Shown here in pieces: positions 52,605-61,806 of a stretch of 64,000 nt of DNA. Both the position numbers and the translations under genes were made by a program. Positions within the stretch are counted from its first letter, which is position 1, and each line of letters begins with the position of its first letter. Source of the DNA: JBHEBG01 sp046557915 (lineage in GTDB: Bacteria > Bacteroidota > Bacteroidia > Flavobacteriales > Flavobacteriaceae); contig NZ_JBHEBG010000002.1 of NCBI RefSeq assembly GCF_046557915.1, forward strand, positions 496,001 through 560,000, in the 5' to 3' direction. The notes below the pieces were generated by a model that was not told where the DNA came from, did no database searches, and saw only the letters and a program-made list of their open reading frames with translations.

Positions 52605-54467
52605 TTACAATTGATTTTCTTCTATTAAATCAATTTCTACTTTAAGGTTGTTTATTATAAATTCTTGTCGGTCCGGGGTATTTTTTCCCATGTAAAATTT
52701 CAGTAATTGTTCTATGGACATGGCCTTGTCCAACATTACCGGCTCTAAACGGATATCATCTCCTATGAAATGTTTAAACTCATCCGGGGAAATTTCTCCC
52801 AATCCCTTAAATCTTGTAATCTCTGGTTTCCCAGATAATTTGGCAATCGCGTCATTTCTTTCGGCCTCGCTATAGCAATATATCGTTTCTTTCTTATTTC
52901 GTACTCGGAACAAAGGTGTTTGTAGAATGTACAAATGGTTTTCCTTGATCAGTTCCGGAAAGAATTGTAAAAAGAAGGTAATGAGCAATAAGCGTATATG
53001 CATACCATCTACATCGGCATCGGTAGCGATTACAATATTATTGTACCTAAGGTTCTCCATGGACTCCTCAATGTTGAGTGCCGCCTGCAGTAGATTGAAC
53101 TCCTCGTTCTCATAAACGATCTTCTTTGTCATTCCGTACGAGTTCAGCGGTTTCCCCCTTAGGCTAAAAACAGCTTGGGTGTTTACATCACGTGATTTTG
53201 TAATGGATCCCGAAGCAGAATCTCCCTCTGTAATGAACAGTGTGGTCTCTAGATTGCGATCGTTCTTCATATCGCCCAAATGTACTCGGCAATCCCGAAG
53301 CTTTTTATTGTGCAAGCTTGCCTTTTTGGCTCTTTCCCGTGCCAATTTTCGAATGCCCGAAAGATCTTTTCGTTCTCTTTCGGCCTGCATTATCTTTTGT
53401 TGCAGTTTTTCTGCCGTGGCCGGATTTTTATGCAGGTAATTATCTAAATACCTACCTACAAAATCATTGATATAGGTCCGTACGGTTGGCATATTACCGC
53501 CCATATCCGTGGAGCCAAGTTTGGTCTTGGTCTGGCTCTCAAAAACAGGTTCCATCACTTTAATGGAAATGGCCGAAATGATGGATTTACGAATGTCCGA
53601 AGCTTCGTAATTCTTACCATAGAAGTCTCGTATGGTCTTTACCAAAGCCTCCCTAAATGCCGCCTGATGGGTACCTCCCTGGGTAGTATGCTGCCCGTTT
53701 ACAAAGGAATGATATTCTTCGCTGTACTGGGTTTTGCTGTGGGTAAGTGCAATTTCAATATCATTTCCCTTTAAATGAATGATAGGATAAAGCATATCCT
53801 CTGCACTGTTGTTATCTTCCAAAAGATCTTTTAAGCCGTTCTCAGAAAAAAACTTTTCGCCGTTAAAGACTATGGTAAGGCCAGGATTTAGGTATACGTA
53901 ATTTTTGAGCATGCGTGCTACATACTCATTACGATACCTATATTTTTTAAAAATGGTTTCGTCCGGTACAAAAGAGACCTTGGTACCTTTTCGTTTAGAA
54001 CTGTCCATGGGACCTTCCTCCAACACTAGGTTACCCTGATTAAATTCGGCAGTCTTCAGTTTACTGTCCCTTGAGGATTCTACTTTGAAAAAGGATGAAA
54101 GTGCATTTACGGCCTTTGTTCCAACGCCGTTGAGACCTACCGATTTTTTAAAGGCTCGGGTATCGTACTTTCCTCCAGTGTTCATTTTAGAAACCACATC
54201 AACCACTTTTCCAAGCGGTATGCCCCTACCATAATCGCGTACGTTAACCGTATTGTCCTTTATTACAATTTCAATGGTTTTTCCTGCACCCATCACAAAC
54301 TCATCGATACAGTTATCTATCACTTCTTTCAAAAGAATATAGATTCCGTCATCTGCAGAAGAGCCATCTCCCAACTTACCAATATACATCCCTGGACGCA
54401 TGCGAATATGCTCCTTCCAATCTAGCGATCGGATGTTATCTTCGGTATATTGGGTGTTTGTTGCCAT
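52605..54467 (-). CDS. parE: DNA topoisomerase IV subunit B
   Basis: ATPase subunit of topoisomerase IV. The 620-residue protein has the GHKL ATPase (about 12-220: KEVIDNCIDEFVMG, RDYGRGIPLG, GLNGVGTKAVNALS) and transducer domains, then TOPRIM (about 400-520: TEGDSASGSITK, ATDADVDGMHI) and the C-terminal domain. The length is the short ParE form without the extra GyrB insertion. It is followed by parC after 25 bases; the upstream gap of 134 bases shows no perfect -7 element. Confidence 0.94.
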   Translation of the reverse strand: MATNTQYTEDNIRSLDWKEHIRMRPGMYIGKLGDGSSADDGIYILLKEVIDNCIDEFVMGAGKTIEIVIKDNTVNVRDYGRGIPLGKVVDVVSKMNTGGKYDTRAFKKSVGLNGVGTKAVNALSSFFKVESSRDSKLKTAEFNQGNLVLEEGPMDSSKRKGTKVSFVPDETIFKKYRYRNEYVARMLKNYVYLNPGLTIVFNGEKFFSENGLKDLLEDNNSAEDMLYPIIHLKGNDIEIALTHSKTQYSEEYHSFVNGQHTTQGGTHQAAFREALVKTIRDFYGKNYEASDIRKSIISAISIKVMEPVFESQTKTKLGSTDMGGNMPTVRTYINDFVGRYLDNYLHKNPATAEKLQQKIMQAERERKDLSGIRKLARERAKKASLHNKKLRDCRVHLGDMKNDRNLETTLFITEGDSASGSITKSRDVNTQAVFSLRGKPLNSYGMTKKIVYENEEFNLLQAALNIEESMENLRYNNIVIATDADVDGMHIRLLLITFFLQFFPELIKENHLYILQTPLFRVRNKKETIYCYSEAERNDAIAKLSGKPEITRFKGLGEISPDEFKHFIGDDIRLEPVMLDKAMSIEQLLKFYMGKNTPDRQEFIINNLKVEIDLIEENQL

Positions 54468-54601
54468 AATCAGGGGCTTAAAAGCTAATGAACGCTAATA
54501 TAGCAAGTGTTCCAAAAAGATAAAACCTATCCCTGTTAAAGTAATTAACAAAGAAAAAACGGTTTTGTTGATATAGTAGGTACTGTATTTGGTTTGAGTA
54601 C

Positions 54602-55696
54602 CTATACATTAAACCTAAAATGCATAACATCGCCGTCCTTTACGATATACTCCTTGCCTTCTACCCGCATTTTTCCGGCCTCCTTAACTTTTGCTTCACT
54701 TCCAAAGTGGATGTAATCGGCATAAGAGATAACTTCGGCCCTTATAAAACCTTTTTCAAAATCCGTATGTATTACCCCTGCCGCCTGCGGTGCGGTTGCT
54801 CCAATGGGGATGGTCCAGGCACGTACTTCCTTTACTCCGGCAGTAAAATAGGTTTCTAAATTTAGGAGTTTATAGGCACCTCGGATCAACACTGCCGATC
54901 CCGGTTCTGATAATCCCAGGTCTTCCAAGAACATTTGGCGTTCTTCATAGGTATCCAATTCTGTAATATCGGCTTCTGTACCCACGGCCAAGAAAATTAC
55001 TTCGGCATTCTCATTGGCCACGGCCGCCCTTACCTGTTCAACATAAGTATTTCCACTTGTGGCTGCTGCTTCATCTACATTACACACATACATTACCGGC
55101 TTGTCCGTAATAAACTGTAGCGGTTTTACAAACTCTTTTCTAGAATCGTCATCAATACTTATGGCCCTAACGGAAGTACCGGCTTCCAAACCATTTTTTA
55201 AACTAAGAAGTACGGCTTCTTCTTTTTGGGCTTCTTTATTACCGGTTTTGGCAGCGCGCTTTACTTTATCCAATTTCTTTTCCACGGTTTCCAAGTCCTT
55301 CAATTGCAATTCCATATCAATGGTCTCCTTATCCCTTATAGGATCTATGGAACCGTCTACGTGTACAATATTATCATCATCAAAGCAACGTAGTACGTGC
55401 AAAATGGCATCGGTTTCCCGGATGTTTCCCAAAAACTGGTTTCCCAATCCCTCTCCCTTACTAGCGCCCTTCACCAAACCAGCAATATCAACAATTTCTA
55501 CAGTAGCGGGCAGTACTCGTTCCGGGTTTACAAGTTCTTCCAGTTTTTCCAAACGCGAATCGGGCACGTTAACCACACCTATATTGGGTTCTATGGTACA
55601 AAATGGAAAGTTGGCGCTCTGCGCTTTCGCATTGGATAAACAATTAAAAAGGGTAGATTTGCCAACGTTAGGTAGCCCTACAATACCTGCTTTCAT
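54602..55696 (-). CDS. ychF: YchF/OLA1 family ATPase
   Basis: Translation-associated P-loop NTPase that prefers ATP. The 364-residue protein has Walker A GLPNVGKSTLFN, switch DIAGLVKGASKGEGLGNQFL, a helical hairpin domain, and the C-terminal TGS domain (about 280-364, IGATAPQAAGVIHTDFEKGF). The specificity loop reads CNVDEAA instead of NKxD, the mark of YchF. A perfect -7 element lies 24 bases upstream. Role in translation or stress is known only broadly. Confidence 0.96.
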   Translation of the reverse strand: MKAGIVGLPNVGKSTLFNCLSNAKAQSANFPFCTIEPNIGVVNVPDSRLEKLEELVNPERVLPATVEIVDIAGLVKGASKGEGLGNQFLGNIRETDAILHVLRCFDDDNIVHVDGSIDPIRDKETIDMELQLKDLETVEKKLDKVKRAAKTGNKEAQKEEAVLLSLKNGLEAGTSVRAISIDDDSRKEFVKPLQFITDKPVMYVCNVDEAAATSGNTYVEQVRAAVANENAEVIFLAVGTEADITELDTYEERQMFLEDLGLSEPGSAVLIRGAYKLLNLETYFTAGVKEVRAWTIPIGATAPQAAGVIHTDFEKGFIRAEVISYADYIHFGSEAKVKEAGKMRVEGKEYIVKDGDVMHFRFNV

Positions 55697-55719
55697 GCTC
55701 TAGGTTTATAATTTGGGTG

Positions 55720-55727
55720 CAAATATA
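55720..55727 (-). promoter_or_regulatory. -7 promoter element candidate for ychF
   Basis: Minus-strand TATATTTG followed by C exactly matches TAnnTTTG, giving a leader of about 17 bases. Confidence 0.42.
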
Positions 55728-55818
55728 GTTTTTACCATGGTAAATGGAATCATTAACCAAAAACTAGTTGTTAATCTTTGTTTTCTAAATCGGTATGGCA
55801 CTTCAAAAAATTGGAAAG

Positions 55819-55826
55819 TAATTTTG
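55819..55826 (+). promoter_or_regulatory. -7 promoter element candidate for the gene at 55872
   Basis: TAATTTTG exactly matches TAnnTTTG. The implied leader of about 39 bases supports the ATG at 55872. Confidence 0.4.
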
Positions 55827-55871
55827 TAACAAAACCGTTTATTGTTCGTCTACCTTATCAACACAAAGTAC

Positions 55872-57347
55872 ATGGACATAAAACCTACTTTTACCTTGCT
55901 GGCGTTTTTTTTTATATTCAGCGCCTTTTCTCAGGATTTTAGCGGTAAAATCATTGATAAAGTTACCCGTAAGCCTGTACCCTATGCCACGATTCAGCTT
56001 AATGAGCATAGCGGAACCATCTCTAATGAAGAGGGGTTTTTTCTTATTAATTTAAACAATCAGCCCATAGATGCCCTTACCATTTCTTGTTTGGGTTACA
56101 CCAAAAAAACCATTACCATATCGGACATCCAAAAAAGTAAAGGTGTAATTGTATTGGAGGAAGCTGCATTACAGCTCAATGAGGTATTTGTAAGCAATAA
56201 AACACCAAATGCGGATGCCATAATAGCCAAGGTAAATGCAAATCTCGGCAGAAATTACAAATCGGATCTCATAAAAAATTCTATTTTCTACAGAGAAACA
56301 TCTTATGTAGATTTTGATAAGTTAGAGGTAGAAGTAGAAAGGGCATCGCATGTAAAAAAGTCGCAATTGGCAAGTGCCAATAGTAGTTTGGATTCGCTTT
56401 CGCGGGTAATTGTAAGGAGCAAACCCATACAGTTTACCGAGTTCAAAGGAAACTTATGGAAGAAAGATAACGAAAATCAAAAACTGACCGTGGCGAAGGC
56501 TACTATGTTGGTAGATAGCGAAAAGGATTTTTCCATAGAAAATGTTCAGGAGAAAGCGCAACATATAATGCTGCGTTATTTGGATACTACCATATCCTAT
56601 AAAATAAAAACCGGAATCATAAAATTAACAGATTCGCTATCCCTAGGCGAAGAAATGAATAAGGATAACGAAGAGGAGTATACCGTGGAGGGGTTAAGAT
56701 CTAGTGCCAATGGAATTCTAAAGACCTCTGCTTTTTATGATGAGTCCTTACTGCGTACTATTTTAAATCCTAAGTATTACGATTATCTATTCTTGGATGC
56801 CACTTTTTTAAATGAGGAGCTGGTCTATATTATTCAGTTTACACCTTCACGTGGAAAATCGAAATTCTCTGGTAGATTATATGTTTCAGACGACTCCTAT
56901 GCCGTGCTAAAGGCCGACTACAGTTATGCCAAGGGCAAACGGGGCGAAAAATTTAATCTAAAATTTCTGTTGGGGGTTAAGTATATCGAAAATGCCCGAA
57001 GGGGAACCATCATTTACAAAAAAGGAACGGACAATTTCTATTTTCCACAGTACATTATGCAAGAAGAAGGGAGTTATTTTTATGTAAGCAGACCCATCAA
57101 ATTTATTGAAAATACCGAGGAACGGAATAAAGTGGCCTTCGATTTTACCGTGGAAGGCAACGGTCGTAATAAAACGGAATTATTGTTTACCGAAATTGCA
57201 AAGATAAATACCGGTGAATACGAAGCCCTAACGGAAAAAGAAAAAGTACCGTATCAGGAGCTAAAAAAATACGAGCCCAGTATATGGCAAAATAATGAGG
57301 TGCTGGCCCCTCTGGAAGAAATGAAAAATTTTAATAGCGGGGATTAA
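55872..57347 (+). CDS. Exported protein with CarboxypepD_reg-like domain
   Basis: A 491-residue protein with a signal peptide (about 1-20, ending AFSQ) and an N-terminal beta-sandwich of the carboxypeptidase-regulatory-like family (about 22-105: FSGKIIDKVTRKPVPYATIQL, ISCLGYTKKTI). The rest resembles the DUF5686-like outer-surface proteins of Bacteroidota but lacks a beta-barrel. Its function is unknown; the first domain is often used as a plug or tethering module in TonB-related proteins. The ATG at 55872 is chosen from the promoter position and signal peptide. Confidence 0.83.
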   Translation: MDIKPTFTLLAFFFIFSAFSQDFSGKIIDKVTRKPVPYATIQLNEHSGTISNEEGFFLINLNNQPIDALTISCLGYTKKTITISDIQKSKGVIVLEEAALQLNEVFVSNKTPNADAIIAKVNANLGRNYKSDLIKNSIFYRETSYVDFDKLEVEVERASHVKKSQLASANSSLDSLSRVIVRSKPIQFTEFKGNLWKKDNENQKLTVAKATMLVDSEKDFSIENVQEKAQHIMLRYLDTTISYKIKTGIIKLTDSLSLGEEMNKDNEEEYTVEGLRSSANGILKTSAFYDESLLRTILNPKYYDYLFLDATFLNEELVYIIQFTPSRGKSKFSGRLYVSDDSYAVLKADYSYAKGKRGEKFNLKFLLGVKYIENARRGTIIYKKGTDNFYFPQYIMQEEGSYFYVSRPIKFIENTEERNKVAFDFTVEGNGRNKTELLFTEIAKINTGEYEALTEKEKVPYQELKKYEPSIWQNNEVLAPLEEMKNFNSGD

Positions 57348-57350
57348 TTC

Positions 57351-57704
57351 TTAATCTTCGGGATGCATAAAACGCTGCTTGCCCAATAGTACTTCCTCCG
57401 ATTCTACCCGATCATCATCGGGTACACAACAATCCACAGGACATACGGCCGCACATTGAGGTTCTTCATGGAAGCCCATACATTCGGTACATTTATCTGG
57501 GGAAATATAATAAATCTCGTCACTTATTGGTTCCTGAACTTCGTCCGCATTTACAGATTTACCGTCGGGAAGAACAACATCGCCCTTTAATGATGTGCCA
57601 TCACTATAGCGCCACTCATCTGCTCCTTCATAAATAGCGGTGTTTGGACACTCGGGTTCACATGCCCCACAATTTATACACTCGTCCGTTATAATAATCG
57701 CCAT
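57351..57704 (-). CDS. 4Fe-4S dicluster ferredoxin
   Basis: A 117-residue electron carrier with two [4Fe-4S] sites. Cluster-binding cysteines: CINCGACEPEC (C-x2-C-x2-C) followed by CP, and CTECMGFHEEPQCAAVCPVDCC (C-x2-C-x8-C-x3-C), matching Alvin-type bacterial ferredoxins with an insertion between the clusters (about residues 20-70). It is divergent from an acyl-CoA reductase gene with overlapping promoters, so it may donate or accept electrons with that pathway (inference). It converges with the 55872 gene, 3 bases apart. Confidence 0.94.
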   Translation of the reverse strand: MAIIITDECINCGACEPECPNTAIYEGADEWRYSDGTSLKGDVVLPDGKSVNADEVQEPISDEIYYISPDKCTECMGFHEEPQCAAVCPVDCCVPDDDRVESEEVLLGKQRFMHPED

Positions 57705-57724
57705 AATTTTCTTTTTCTAATGCT

Positions 57725-57732
57725 TACTTTTG
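57725..57732 (+). promoter_or_regulatory. -7 promoter element candidate for the acyl-CoA reductase gene
   Basis: TACTTTTG exactly matches TAnnTTTG, giving a leader of about 32 bases to the ATG at 57771. It lies 3 bases from the oppositely directed ferredoxin -7 element. No TTG lies about 20 bases upstream. Confidence 0.4.
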
Positions 57733-57734
57733 TG

Positions 57735-57766
57735 CAAAGGTAAACCCTAATAAAATCTTGTACAAA
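57735..57766 (-). promoter_or_regulatory. Full consensus promoter for the ferredoxin gene
   Basis: On the minus strand TTTG (57766-57763), 20 bases, TACCTTTG (57742-57735). This matches the Bacteroidota consensus TTTG-N19/20-TAnnTTTG in both elements. Initiation would fall near 57728, leaving a leader of about 24 bases before the ATG at 57704. Confidence 0.6.
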
Positions 57767-57770
57767 TATA

Positions 57771-58829
57771 ATGGCCCACCTGCAACATAGATTGAAAGCT
57801 TTTGTTAAACTTGGGGATTTCTTTCGAGAATTTTGTGACTATTCCAACAATTCGCAAATAAATTCCGAAAGTAATAATTGGTTTGATCGATTCGATGAAA
57901 AAATTGCCCTTGCAGGGCATACAAACGGCTGGTTTACAAAAGAGAACATACTTTACGGAATAGCCCAATGGGGAGAGCTCCTTACCCATGATAATCTACA
58001 GACCTGGCTTTCTAAATATACCATGGACAATAGTACCCCAAAAAACGTAGCCATAATTATGGCCGGTAACATTCCCTTGGTAGGCTTTCACGATTTTTTA
58101 TCCACATTAATTACCGGTAACAAAGTACAGGTTAAGTTGTCCTCCAACGATACGGTACTCTTACCGTTTATTACAGAATACCTTATTGCTATAGAACCGT
58201 CGTTTACAGGGCAAATATCATTTGTTACGGGTAAACTTGAGGACTTTGATGCCGTTATCGCCACCGGAAGTGATAATACCGCACGGTACTTTGAGTATTA
58301 TTTTGGAAAAAAACCGAATATCATCAGAAAGAACAGAAGTTCGGTGGCGGTGCTTACAGGAAATGAAACGCCAATACAACTTCAGAAGCTTGGCGATGAT
58401 ATTTTTAGATATTATGGCCTAGGTTGCCGCAGCGTTTCTAAATTGTTTGTACCCAAGGATTATGATTTTGATACTTTCTTCACTGCCATATTCCCTTTTA
58501 AGTATTTAATGGATCAGGCCAAATACGCCAATAACTATGATTACAACAAGGCCGTATATCTTATGAGCGAATTTAAGATTTTGGAGAACGGGTTTGTAAT
58601 GTTAAAAGAAGATACCGGCTATTCCTCCCCTATAGCTACCGTGTTTTACGAACACTACGGTACGCTCCAAGAACTTAAGGAGCAATTAAATGCCGACAAA
58701 AACAACTTGCAATGCATCGTTGCCGAAAATGTTTTGCCTGGGGAAATCGCTTTTGGAAAAACGCAATGTCCAAGTCTATGGGACTATGCGGATGATTTGG
58801 ATACTGTTGAATTCTTGTTAAAAACATAA
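57771..58829 (+). CDS. Acyl-CoA reductase (LuxC-like)
   Basis: A 352-residue protein of the LuxC/acyl-CoA reductase family, which reduces acyl-CoA to aldehyde with NAD(P)H through a cysteine thioester. The nucleophile is Cys219 in YYGLGCRSVSKLFVP, and the cofactor and substrate segments MAGNIPLVGFHDFLS and VKLSSNDTVLLP are present. The name does not imply light production; no other lux gene is present. The chemistry may feed aldehyde or alkane chemistry or serve a modified lipid. serC follows 76 bases later. Confidence 0.88.
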   Translation: MAHLQHRLKAFVKLGDFFREFCDYSNNSQINSESNNWFDRFDEKIALAGHTNGWFTKENILYGIAQWGELLTHDNLQTWLSKYTMDNSTPKNVAIIMAGNIPLVGFHDFLSTLITGNKVQVKLSSNDTVLLPFITEYLIAIEPSFTGQISFVTGKLEDFDAVIATGSDNTARYFEYYFGKKPNIIRKNRSSVAVLTGNETPIQLQKLGDDIFRYYGLGCRSVSKLFVPKDYDFDTFFTAIFPFKYLMDQAKYANNYDYNKAVYLMSEFKILENGFVMLKEDTGYSSPIATVFYEHYGTLQELKEQLNADKNNLQCIVAENVLPGEIAFGKTQCPSLWDYADDLDTVEFLLKT

Positions 58830-58905
58830 CAGAATATTTCAATTTCAATAGTAATCTTTCCATTGTTTTTTATGACCTTTAGGGCCTAATTTTTACAACC
58901 CAAAA

Positions 58906-59970
58906 ATGAAAAAACATAATTTTAGTGCAGGGCCTTGTATACTTCCACAGGAAGTAATGCAAAAAGCTTCGGAAGCCGTGTTGGATTTTAATGGATTGGG
59001 GCTTTCGCTCATCGAAATTTCCCATCGTAGTAAAGATTTCGTCGCCGTAATGGAAAAGGCAAGATCCCTGGCCTTGGAGTTATTGGGTCTGGAAGGCAAA
59101 GGATATAAGGCACTCTTTTTACAAGGCGGTGCCAGTACCGAGTTTTTAATGGTGGCCTATAATCTTTTGGAAAACAAGGCAGGATATATAAATACAGGCG
59201 CTTGGAGCGATAAAGCCATTAAGGAAGCCAAACTTTTTGGGGAAGTGGTTGAGGTGGCCTCTTCCAAGGACAAGAACTTTAACTACATTCCCAAAAACTA
59301 CACCGTGCCCAGTGGTTTGGATTATTTGCATATTACCTCCAACAATACCATTTTTGGTACCCAAGTAAAGGAATTTCCAAAAACCGATGCCATGCTGGTT
59401 TGTGATATGAGCTCGGATATTTTTTCTAGGCAGTTGGATTTTTCCCAATTTGATTTAATTTATGCCGGGGCACAAAAAAATATGGGTCCGGCTGGTACTA
59501 CTTTGGTGGTGGTTAAGGAATCCGTTTTAGGAAAGGTTTCTAGAAAGATACCCTCTATGCTAAATTACCAAGTACATATAGACAAGGACAGTATGTTCAA
59601 TACTCCCGCGGTTTTTCCCGTTTACGTTTCCATGCTTACCTTGGAATGGTTAAAAGATCTGGGTGGTATACCTGCCATTGAGGAAATCAATGATAAAAAA
59701 GCGCAACTGCTTTATTCGGAAATTGAACTTAACCCCATGTTTACAGGTTTTGCAGAAAAGGCCGACCGATCTAATATGAACGCTACCTTTAACCTTACGG
59801 ATGATGCCTTAAAGGAAACTTTTGACGCCATGTGCAAGGAAGCCGGAATAAATGGTCTTAACGGACACCGCTCCGTAGGTGGTTACCGGGCCTCTATGTA
59901 CAACGCACTTTCCTTGGAAAGTGTAGGAACCTTGGTAGATGTTATGAGCGAACTTGAACGCAAGGGATAA
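58906..59970 (+). CDS. serC: Phosphoserine aminotransferase
   Basis: Transaminates 3-phosphohydroxypyruvate to phosphoserine (and acts in vitamin B6 synthesis in some species). The 354-residue fold type I PLP enzyme has the PLP lysine in IYAGAQKNMGPAGT, ASTEFLMVAYNLL and NGHRSVGGYRASMYNA at the end. It is followed by serA after 40 bases, so two consecutive serine-pathway genes are paired. The upstream enzyme supply (serB) is not in the window. Confidence 0.96.
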   Translation: MKKHNFSAGPCILPQEVMQKASEAVLDFNGLGLSLIEISHRSKDFVAVMEKARSLALELLGLEGKGYKALFLQGGASTEFLMVAYNLLENKAGYINTGAWSDKAIKEAKLFGEVVEVASSKDKNFNYIPKNYTVPSGLDYLHITSNNTIFGTQVKEFPKTDAMLVCDMSSDIFSRQLDFSQFDLIYAGAQKNMGPAGTTLVVVKESVLGKVSRKIPSMLNYQVHIDKDSMFNTPAVFPVYVSMLTLEWLKDLGGIPAIEEINDKKAQLLYSEIELNPMFTGFAEKADRSNMNATFNLTDDALKETFDAMCKEAGINGLNGHRSVGGYRASMYNALSLESVGTLVDVMSELERKG

Positions 59971-60010
59971 TACGAAACCCAAGCAAACAAAAGGGTAAAA
60001 CTAATAAGCG

Positions 60011-60964
60011 ATGAAAAAAATACTTGCCAACGACGGTATATCACAAAGTGGTATCGATGCCTTGGAAAATAAAGGCTACGAGGTTATTACCACTACGGTG
60101 GCCCAGGAACAACTGGTTAATTATATCAATGAGAACAAAATTGTTGGTCTTTTGGTGCGAAGTGCCACCCAGGTGCGCAAAGAGCTTATTGATAGTTGCG
60201 AAAGTTTAAAACTTATTGGGCGCGGCGGTGTTGGTATGGACAATATTGATGTTGCCTATGCCAGGGAACAGGGGCTGCATGTAATAAACACCCCTGCCGC
60301 TTCTTCTGGATCTGTGGCCGAATTGGTCTTTGCCCATTTGTATGGTGGAGTACGGTTTTTGTTCGATGCCAACCGCAATATGCCCTTGGAAGGCGATAGC
60401 AATTTTAAAAAACTAAAGAAATCCTATGCCGGAGGCGTGGAACTCAGGGGAAAAACCCTTGGGGTCATCGGTTTTGGAAGAATAGGGCAAGCTACGGCAA
60501 AAATAGCATTGGGTGCCGGGATGAAAGTAATTTATTTTGATCCGTTTATTGAAACGGCTACGGTAAAAGTTCCTTTTTTTGATGGACAGTCCGTTACCTT
60601 TAACTTTAAGTCCCTTTCCAAGGAAGAAGTTATAAAAGAGGCCGATTTTATATCGCTTCATGTTCCGGCACAAAAGGAATACGTTATCGGTAAACCCGAA
60701 TTTGAAATGATGAAACAGGGTGTGGGTATCGTAAATGCCGCACGTGGCGGTGTTCTAGATGAGGTTGCCCTTATAGACGCTTTGGAAAGTGGTAAGCTAT
60801 CCTTTGCTGCATTGGACGTTTTCGAATCTGAACCCAATCCGGAAATAAAAATACTAATGCATCCCAACATCTCCTTAACCCCACATATCGGTGCTGCTAC
60901 CAAAGAAGCCCAAGATAGAATCGGGGAAGAATTGGCGTCGCAGATCATAGACCTTCTTGCATAA
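60011..60964 (+). CDS. serA: D-3-phosphoglycerate dehydrogenase-type D-2-hydroxyacid dehydrogenase
   Basis: Oxidises 3-phosphoglycerate to phosphohydroxypyruvate, the first serine step. The 317-residue protein has the catalytic Arg in VNAARGGVLDE, Glu in ESEPNP and His in TPHIGAATKEAQ, and the NAD fold GVIGFGRIGQATAKIA. It lacks the C-terminal ACT domain, like the short bacterial PGDH, so serine feedback would have to act otherwise. The context next to serC supports serA over other D-hydroxyacid dehydrogenases. Confidence 0.93.
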   Translation: MKKILANDGISQSGIDALENKGYEVITTTVAQEQLVNYINENKIVGLLVRSATQVRKELIDSCESLKLIGRGGVGMDNIDVAYAREQGLHVINTPAASSGSVAELVFAHLYGGVRFLFDANRNMPLEGDSNFKKLKKSYAGGVELRGKTLGVIGFGRIGQATAKIALGAGMKVIYFDPFIETATVKVPFFDGQSVTFNFKSLSKEEVIKEADFISLHVPAQKEYVIGKPEFEMMKQGVGIVNAARGGVLDEVALIDALESGKLSFAALDVFESEPNPEIKILMHPNISLTPHIGAATKEAQDRIGEELASQIIDLLA

Positions 60965-61040
60965 AACCATTTTAATTTTCCAACAACTTTCTTTTACATA
61001 GATTTTTGTACATTGGGGAAAACTATAAATCAATAAACAC

Positions 61041-61682
61041 ATGTCAGGAATACTAGATCTATTAAGCGGCCCTATGGGTCAACAACTCATTAAAGGAGTA
61101 GCACAACAAGCAGGGCAACCCGCGGATAAAACAAGCAGCGTATTAAGTATGGCCTTGCCGGTTTTAATGGGAGCCATGAAAAGAAATGCGGCAACACCCG
61201 AAGGAGCGCAAGGATTAATGAGCGCCCTATCCAATAAACACGACGGTGGAATTTTAAACGATTTGGGAGGTTTATTCGGTGGTGGCGTTGACCAATCCGT
61301 TATGGACGATGGTGCTGGTATTCTAGGACATATTTTAGGAGGAAAACAACCACAGGTGCAAAACGCACTTAGCCAAAAATCCGGATTGGACGCTGGTTCG
61401 GTGGCAACGATATTAAAAGTGGCCGCTCCAATATTATTAGGCTTCTTGGGACAACAGACCCGAAAACAGAACGTAAACGATTCCAATGCTTTAGGCGGTC
61501 TGTTGGGAGATATGCTGGGTGGTGGAAGTAGCGGCGGACAACAGCAATCTTTAATAGAATCTTTCTTGGATTCCGACGGTGATGGAAGTATTTTGGATGA
61601 TGTAGCCGGAATGGTTCTTAATGGAGGAGGTAAAAAGAAAAGTGGTTTGGGAGGCCTTCTGGGTGGCCTATTCGGAAAATAG
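61041..61682 (+). CDS. DUF937 domain-containing protein
   Basis: A 213-residue Gly/Ala-rich cytosolic protein. The DUF937 domain covers the first 150 residues (MSGILDLLSGPMGQQLIKGVAQQAGQ, then PVLMGAMKRNA). The last third is Gly-rich with a DSDGDGSILDDVAGM segment, a DxDGDGSI-like calcium-loop motif. Function of the family is unknown; relatives in E. coli (YidB) are uncharacterised. It stands alone between serA and a terminator at 61712. Confidence 0.92.
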   Translation: MSGILDLLSGPMGQQLIKGVAQQAGQPADKTSSVLSMALPVLMGAMKRNAATPEGAQGLMSALSNKHDGGILNDLGGLFGGGVDQSVMDDGAGILGHILGGKQPQVQNALSQKSGLDAGSVATILKVAAPILLGFLGQQTRKQNVNDSNALGGLLGDMLGGGSSGGQQQSLIESFLDSDGDGSILDDVAGMVLNGGGKKKSGLGGLLGGLFGK

Positions 61683-61711
61683 ATCCGGTATAATTAACTT
61701 TATTTAACAAG

Positions 61712-61740
61712 ACCATTCGCCCAACCCGAATGGTTTTTTT
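61712..61740 (+). terminator. Intrinsic terminator after the DUF937 gene
   Basis: An 8-bp perfect stem ACCATTCG / CGAATGGT with a 7-base loop, followed by six T residues. Confidence 0.85.
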
Positions 61741-61806
61741 GTATCTTATTGTATAATTGCAGACCCTGTAACCCATTACATAGGACCCGTGCTTAAATAT
61801 ATTGAA

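Noticed and set aside
57771..58829. LuxC similarity as a sign of bioluminescence
   Set aside because: The family reduces acyl-CoA in many non-luminous bacteria, and no luxA, luxB, luxD or luxE is present.
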